Shown: positions 39,077 through 42,970 of the stretch, piece by piece
Layout of the letters: every line of letters begins with the position of its first letter
Position numbering within the stretch: position 1 is the first letter of the stretch
NCBI GenBank assembly: GCA_043751595.1
Contig: JAYUZR010000008.1
Span: 1-42,970 of the forward strand
Direction: 5' to 3'
Source: JAYUZR01 sp043751595
GTDB lineage: Bacteria; Patescibacteriota; UBA1384; CAILIB01
Length of the DNA stretch: 42,970 bases
Notes under the pieces: generated by a model
The model's database searches: none
The model's input: the letters and a program-made list of their open reading frames with translations, nothing else
Told to the model about the DNA's origin: nothing
Translations under genes and position numbers: made by a program

Positions 39077-40105
39077 ATGTCACAGGATGCCCAAACCACC
39101 ACTGCAATTAGCCGCCGCAAAGGCCATCACCTCCTGGTTGTCCTTTCAGAAAACCCGGCTATTTCTCCGTGCCCAAATAGCCTGCAGCCTATTTCTCTCC
39201 CGCGCGACCCCCTACCCACTCGCTCGCTTGAATCGATTAGCACTTCAACCAAGCTACTAAAGCGCGAACTCAGCTTCCCTTTCATTATTGCCAGCATGAC
39301 AGGCGGTAGCCAGCACGGAGAGGCTATCAATAAAAACTTAGCCCAGGCTGCCGAGCAAGAGAGGGTCGCCTTCGCCCTAGGCTCTTTGCGCATCCTCACC
39401 AAGCCTGGGGGCCTCGAGCAACTCCCCACCTTTGCTGTCCGCAATTACTGCCCATCAGTGCCACTTATTGGCAACCTTGGGCTTACTTTTCTCCAAGAAG
39501 AAGAGGCAGTTGAACATATTCTTAACCTGGTGGATACTCTCCAGCTGGATGCGCTCTACCTCCACATCAACCCCATGCAAGAAGCGATGCAACTTGCCGG
39601 AGATACGGATAACTCAGAGCTCCTTTTTCTTCTTGAAAAAGCCATTCCGCGCATTCCAGTACCTGTTTTTGTAAAAGAAGTTGGCTCGGGCATTCCCGGA
39701 AAACTGGCGAAGCAACTCTTAGAATGCGGCGTGGCCAAGGTTGATGTTGCAGGGACCGGCGGCACCTCGTGGGTAGCAGTTGAGCGACTAGCCCGCATAG
39801 CCGCCTATCCAGAGGAGGTACAGCCGTCAGAAGTATTTGATAGCTGGGGGACCAGTACTGCCGATTGTCTTACTGAAGCTGTCGCCCTCGGCGTTGCGCG
39901 CGAGCAACTGATCGCCTCCGGCGGCATCCGCTCTGGGCTCGATATCGCCAAGGCCTTATCTCTTGGCGCGGGTTACACCTCTGCCGCTACACCACTTCTT
40001 GCACCAGCCATGCAAAGTAGCGAGGGAGTTGCACAGGTACTGGCAAGGTGGCGCTTAGAGCTAAGAATGGCCTTGTATAGTTCAGGGCTAGATGTTCCCA
40101 AGTAA
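39077..40105 (+). CDS. fni: Isopentenyl-diphosphate isomerase, type 2
   Basis: An FMN-dependent enzyme that interconverts IPP and DMAPP, 342 aa. Motifs: ISRRKGHHL, ASMTGGSQHGEAINK, ALGSLRIL, YLHINPMQEAMQLAGDTD (His163 to Glu169, Mg site), VKEVGSGI, DVAGTGGTSW, ASGGIRSG. It is unrelated to the Nudix-type Idi. It supplies DMAPP for GGPP synthesis, for elongation by the UbiA enzyme, and for MiaA. Its 3' end overlaps the M16 peptidase gene by 18 bases. Confidence 0.94.
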   Translation: MSQDAQTTTAISRRKGHHLLVVLSENPAISPCPNSLQPISLPRDPLPTRSLESISTSTKLLKRELSFPFIIASMTGGSQHGEAINKNLAQAAEQERVAFALGSLRILTKPGGLEQLPTFAVRNYCPSVPLIGNLGLTFLQEEEAVEHILNLVDTLQLDALYLHINPMQEAMQLAGDTDNSELLFLLEKAIPRIPVPVFVKEVGSGIPGKLAKQLLECGVAKVDVAGTGGTSWVAVERLARIAAYPEEVQPSEVFDSWGTSTADCLTEAVALGVAREQLIASGGIRSGLDIAKALSLGAGYTSAATPLLAPAMQSSEGVAQVLARWRLELRMALYSSGLDVPK

Positions 40106-41347
40106 CACGGTTGCGCTTGGCTGTTCCAAGTAAAAGCTAAGCAGATCGTGCACTTCTTCAAGAGTGATAGTAGGTAGGAGTTCGTAGAACTCTTCTATTC
40201 TAGAGCTACCAAAGCCCCTCATCTCGTCAACACCAATGATAGACGCCACTTGCTCAATCTCTTCGTACTGACCTCGAAGATTACCCTGAATTCGCATACG
40301 AGATCGATCTAATTCTGCCTGGGTTATGGTGCCAACTGAGCCGCGCAAAACCTCTGCAATAGCTGGCTCTACTTTTTGTATTTCTTCTTTTGAGGCATTG
40401 GTGGAAATCATAACTAGATCGCTGTCAGAAAACTGATAGCGATGCATAGAAACACTGTATACAGCACCCATCTCACCACGTAGCTTGCGATATAATCGAG
40501 AAGCCTGTCCACCCACCATGATTGAACTTAGCAATCTTGAGGCAGCGTACTGACGTCCTGCAACAGCAGGAATACGCCAACCAAGCACCAGCTCAACACC
40601 CTTTGCGCCTTCTACCGCTATCTCCGCGCGTGCTACTTGAGTGAAGGGGAGGATATCAGGCTCCACTAAATCTTTCTTAACCACTCTATCGCTCCATACT
40701 GCCATTTGTTGATTAACCTCCGCCACAACTTTTTCATGATCTATATCTCCCAGCACTAATAGAGTATTGCTGACCAAGGGGATATGAGTTTGATATGCAT
40801 CACGAAGCTGCTCCACTGAAATAGCACTAACCGCCTCAGCCGTACCCAGCGTACTTCCTTCCACGCCGGAACCTTTATAGAGTAATCGGCGCCATTCTTC
40901 TTGTGCAAACGTTGCCAGTGAGTTTTGCTTACGGCGCTGCTCCTGCAAAATAACGGATCGCTCGTTTTCAATTGCTCCACTTCGAAACTGAGCATCAAAT
41001 ACTACTTCCAGCATAAGGCCGATCATATCTGGCAGTGCCTCTGGGAAGCCCGAACTAAGCGTAACCGCTAAGCTACTTGATGAAGTAAAAGCATTGGGGC
41101 TAATACCCCACTTCTCTAACGCCAGCGCCATTTCTTGCTTATTCTTAAGGCGACTCGTTCCAGCCATCAGACCATGCTCCATAAAGTGCATAAGGCCGGG
41201 ACTAGAGAGTGGATCACGCAGACTACCCGCATCGGCCATCCACCGGAGCACAATAGGAGCTCCTAGTCGGGTATAAGTAATGATTCGAAAACCAGCCTGA
41301 GCCTTCGACTCTTTTCGAACTAGATTTACTCCCTGGAGCATAGTCAT
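40088..41347 (-). CDS. M16 family zinc peptidase
   Basis: A pitrilysin/processing-peptidase family member, 419 aa. The inverted zinc motif HxxEH reads HFMEH (54-58, in GLMHFMEHGLMAGT); the ENERSVILQE segment supplies the third ligand glutamate. No signal peptide is seen, so it may be cytoplasmic or exported another way. ATG at 41347 is preferred over GTG at 41350, with AGG six bases ahead. It resembles the single-chain M16B subunits usually found in pairs; no partner is in the window. Confidence 0.88.
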   Translation of the reverse strand: MTMLQGVNLVRKESKAQAGFRIITYTRLGAPIVLRWMADAGSLRDPLSSPGLMHFMEHGLMAGTSRLKNKQEMALALEKWGISPNAFTSSSSLAVTLSSGFPEALPDMIGLMLEVVFDAQFRSGAIENERSVILQEQRRKQNSLATFAQEEWRRLLYKGSGVEGSTLGTAEAVSAISVEQLRDAYQTHIPLVSNTLLVLGDIDHEKVVAEVNQQMAVWSDRVVKKDLVEPDILPFTQVARAEIAVEGAKGVELVLGWRIPAVAGRQYAASRLLSSIMVGGQASRLYRKLRGEMGAVYSVSMHRYQFSDSDLVMISTNASKEEIQKVEPAIAEVLRGSVGTITQAELDRSRMRIQGNLRGQYEEIEQVASIIGVDEMRGFGSSRIEEFYELLPTITLEEVHDLLSFYLEQPSATVLLGNI

Positions 41348-41456
41348 CACTTACCTGTAGATATCAGTTAAACCACGCCTCAAAGAAAAAGAAAATCTTT
41401 CGACAACCCTCCTTTTCTGCTATGGTAGTCCTACGCTAATCCGTAATTTTCACGTC

Positions 41457-41780
41457 ATGGCCAAGGATCGCACACTTACCGAAATCAAAGAAGAACTCGA
41501 AGAACAGCTTACCAGCATCGCCAAGCGCGTTGCCGAAATCGCTGAAGATAGCGTCTCAGATGCAACCTCAGAGGGAGAAGTTCAGTTCTCACGCGCCAAA
41601 GAAAAGCTCGAGCGTTTAAGCGCAAAGCTTTCTGAGCACAGTGGAGAACTAGGAGAAAGCGCCAAAAAAGCCGCTAAAAAGGCTTCTCAGTACGCAGAAG
41701 AAAACCCTAAAAAGGTTATTGCCGGCGCTGCCGCCCTTGGCCTTCTAGCCGGGCTTCTTATTCGCCGCCGCAACAAGTAA
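41457..41780 (+). CDS. DUF883/YqjD-like membrane-tail protein
   Basis: A 107-aa protein with a long charged helix (ELEEQLTSIAKRVAEIAE, KEKLERLSAKLSEHSGELGE) and a C-terminal small-residue membrane helix (VIAGAAALGLLAGLLIRRRNK), as in ElaB/YqjD proteins that tether ribosomes at the membrane in stationary phase. Its stop overlaps the next start (TAATG). No SD sequence; TAATTT lies seven bases before the ATG. The YqjD-YqjE order matches E. coli. Confidence 0.8.
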   Translation: MAKDRTLTEIKEELEEQLTSIAKRVAEIAEDSVSDATSEGEVQFSRAKEKLERLSAKLSEHSGELGESAKKAAKKASQYAEENPKKVIAGAAALGLLAGLLIRRRNK

Positions 41781-42079
41781 TGCTAGCGCACCTCGTCGAT
41801 CTAGCCGTAGAATATGTCGCTGCTCGTCTCGAGCAAGCTGCAAAAGAGGCCTTAAGCCCTGTTGCACCGTATCTGCGCCGTCTAGCCCTTGGCACGGTCA
41901 TGATTTTCGTCAGCACCACCGGCTTTATGCTGGCTCTTTGCGCCTTTATTGCCGCATTATTCTTAGTACTTGCGGGCCTACCGTACGCAGCAGCTGTAGC
42001 GTACACCGGGCTAGCCTCCCTTGGCACAAGCCTGATTATTACCATCTGGGGCGCTAGCATGGTGCGGCCTCCTCGTTAG
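41780..42079 (+). CDS. YqjE-like holin-superfamily membrane protein
   Basis: A 99-aa protein with an amphipathic N-terminal helix and two membrane helices (ALGTVMIFVSTTGFMLALCA, AALFLVLAGLPYAAAVA) of the phage-holin-III/YqjE family. It overlaps the DUF883 gene by one base, the usual partner. In non-phage settings these are stress-associated membrane proteins; a lytic role is not implied. Confidence 0.7.
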   Translation: MLAHLVDLAVEYVAARLEQAAKEALSPVAPYLRRLALGTVMIFVSTTGFMLALCAFIAALFLVLAGLPYAAAVAYTGLASLGTSLIITIWGASMVRPPR

Positions 42080-42088
42080 AGTCGGTTC

Positions 42089-42159
42089 TTTCAAAATAGT
42101 AGTCGCAAAGGAAAGGATCTAAAAAGACGCACTCGCGTCGCTCCAATACTATTTTGAAA
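42089..42159. repeat. Inverted repeat downstream of the yqjE-like gene
   Basis: TTTCAAAATAGTA (42089-42101) pairs with its complement at 42147-42159, with an inner GACGC/GCGTC hairpin (42126-42139). It begins ten bases after the stop codon. Confidence 0.65.
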
Positions 42160-42217
42160 AACCTCTGAGGGTAAATGCCGTGCGCCTCCAATGAAAACTC
42201 TTGGGAATCACTTAGAA

Positions 42218-42243
42218 AAAATACCCTCAAAAGAGGGTATTTT
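42218..42243. terminator. Perfect hairpin, probable terminator
   Basis: An 11-bp stem AAAATACCCTC (42218-42228 with 42233-42243) with an AAAA loop. It could end the yqjD-yqjE transcript or, on the reverse strand, the tRNA-Leu transcript. Confidence 0.65.
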
Positions 42244-42263
42244 GCTGTGCATGCTTTGTACAC

Positions 42264-42348
42264 TTTTTCTGAGAAAAATTTTATTAGAGCTGCACGCAGT
42301 GCAATCTACAAATCCTTTCGTCTTTGACTAAAAGGTTTCTCAGAAAAA
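42264..42348. repeat. Inverted repeat beside tRNA-Leu
   Basis: TTTTTCTGAGAAA (42264-42276) pairs with TTTCTCAGAAAAA (42336-42348). Pairing resumes outside a two-base bulge with GTAC on both sides (42258-42261 and 42349-42352). It abuts the tRNA 3' end. No gene is seen in 42080-42353. Confidence 0.6.
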
Positions 42349-42353
42349 GTACA

Positions 42354-42439
42354 TGGTGCCGGGGAGAGGACTCGAACCTCCACGACCTTGCGATCGCTAG
42401 CTCCTAAGGCTAGTGTGTCTACCATTTCACCACCCCGGC
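42354..42439 (-). tRNA. tRNA-Leu (anticodon UAG), CCA encoded
   Basis: A class II tRNA with long variable arm. Acceptor GCCGGGG pairs with CCCCGGC, followed by A and encoded CCA (42354-42356). The anticodon stem is CTAGC/GCTAG around the loop CTTAGGA, giving anticodon UAG (CUN leucine codons). The T arm is GGAGG-TTCGAGT-CCTCT. Confidence 0.95.
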
Positions 42440-42482
42440 ATACCAAAGCACAGTAGCGTATTATTTAGGATTCCTCAACTGG

Positions 42483-42970
42483 TTAGATAGTTACCTCGGG
42501 ACGCATCTTCTCTAGTAGCGCGCTCCCGATGCCAGAAACCTGATCTAGCTCGTCTATAGAAGTAAACTTGCCGTGCTCCAAGCGGTAGGCAAGGATTTTA
42601 CCCGCTAAAGAGGGACCAACCCCGGAAAGTTCTTCAAGCTCGGCCTGGGTTGCGGTATTAATGTTTATCTTAGTACCAGCGCTGGATTTAGAGGGGGAGC
42701 TAGCAGAGGTGAGCGTAGGTACTTTTACCTCGCCTAAAGACTTCTTCCATTCATCCAGTGACTTAAGATAGGCATCGTTTCCCTTAGCAATCTCGGCAAT
42801 AGCACTAGAAACCGAAGTGTTAACCTCTGAGAGGGTAGCCTCTAGTTGCTGAACCCTACCGCGCAACGCAACCACCTCTAACTCGAGCTGATCGTGCAAC
42901 TCTGAGCTACTGGGACTAGGTAGTGGCAGTGGGGATACCTGGGCCACAGGGGCTAGAGAATGGGACGCCT
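42483..42970 (-). CDS. ComEA-like helix-hairpin-helix protein, 5' end missing
   Basis: The visible C-terminal 160 or so residues of a protein that runs off the right edge; the frame stays open to the last base, so the GTG at 42947 is probably not the start. A coiled coil (LELEVVALRGRVQQLEATL) and a Ser-rich linker precede the ComEA DNA-binding domain: INTATQAELEELSGVGPSLAGKI, AYRLEHGKF, DELDQVSGIGSALLEK. ComEA binds incoming DNA in natural transformation; a membrane anchor would be outside the window. Confidence 0.85.
   Translation of the reverse strand, partial: ASHSLAPVAQVSPLPLPSPSSSELHDQLELEVVALRGRVQQLEATLSEVNTSVSSAIAEIAKGNDAYLKSLDEWKKSLGEVKVPTLTSASSPSKSSAGTKININTATQAELEELSGVGPSLAGKILAYRLEHGKFTSIDELDQVSGIGSALLEKMRPEVTI

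Noticed and set aside
32818..40105. Retinal or rhodopsin pathway
   Set aside because: No lycopene beta-cyclase, carotenoid oxygenase or rhodopsin gene is present in the window, so the carotenoid genes cannot be tied to a light-driven pump from this sequence.
42054..42263. 69-codon reverse frame
   Set aside because: It overlaps the end of the yqjE-like gene, an inverted repeat and a hairpin; no ribosome site.
1..42970. CRISPR array, transposase, integrase or prophage genes
   Set aside because: No regular direct repeats with spacers, and no protein with transposase, recombinase or phage structural motifs; the holin-superfamily gene is paired with a DUF883 gene as in ordinary chromosomes.

Overview
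The window reads as a compact, moderate-GC bacterial chromosome segment, most likely from a Candidate Phyla Radiation (Patescibacteria) or similarly streamlined lineage. This is an inference from short forms of core proteins (160-aa EF-Ts, 238-aa MiaA), many lineage-unknown small genes, LemA/HtpX and FtsEX blocks and very tight packing; no rRNA is present to prove it. The code looks standard: ftsE ends in TGA and RF1 is present.

Layout. 1-3175: reverse-strand translation genes (rpsB-tsf, then frr, a small membrane protein and the 5' end of rseP), interrupted by a forward tandem-ASCH-like gene with its own terminator. 3182-6425: an unknown protein diverging from rpmE-prfA-prmC. 6439-9590: a lipoprotein, an HtrA protease and three small unknown genes, two of them paralogues. 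9654-15736: gatC-gatA-cyclophilin-HEPN-like gene-gatB-TolB-like propeller, all reverse, with a 162-bp near-palindrome just ahead of gatB. 15737-17022: gene-poor, with a run of hairpins, two nearly identical terminators and one small exported-protein candidate. 17023-19101: ligA, which has lost its zinc-finger cysteines. 19223-30324: a small forward gene, then a long reverse run, ftsE-ftsX-M23 hydrolase-ctpA-proline-rich pseudopilin-like protein-lemA-htpX-two unknowns, that looks like an envelope/division block. 30382-32756: miaA, a small membrane protein and an Nramp-related transporter. 32818-40105: carotenoid island. 40088-42970: M16 peptidase, a DUF883/holin-like pair, inverted repeats, tRNA-Leu(UAG) and a ComEA-like protein running off the edge.

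The main biological point is the carotenoid island: crtB and crtI (phytoene to lycopene), type 2 IPP isomerase (supplying DMAPP), a UbiA-family prenyltransferase of the lycopene-elongase type and a CruF-type hydratase. In haloarchaea the last two enzymes turn C40 lycopene into C50 bacterioruberin-type carotenoids, so the window predicts a C50 carotenoid pathway in an organism where one would not be expected. GGPP synthase and a CrtD-like desaturase are not in the window.

A second, genome-wide signal is in the start regions. Many genes have a -10-like hexamer exactly six bases before the start codon and no Shine-Dalgarno (SD) sequence, as expected for leaderless mRNAs. The isolated small unknown genes instead carry strong SD sequences and mostly their own terminators. 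The FtsEX-linked M23 protein also appears to have a circularly permuted LytM domain.
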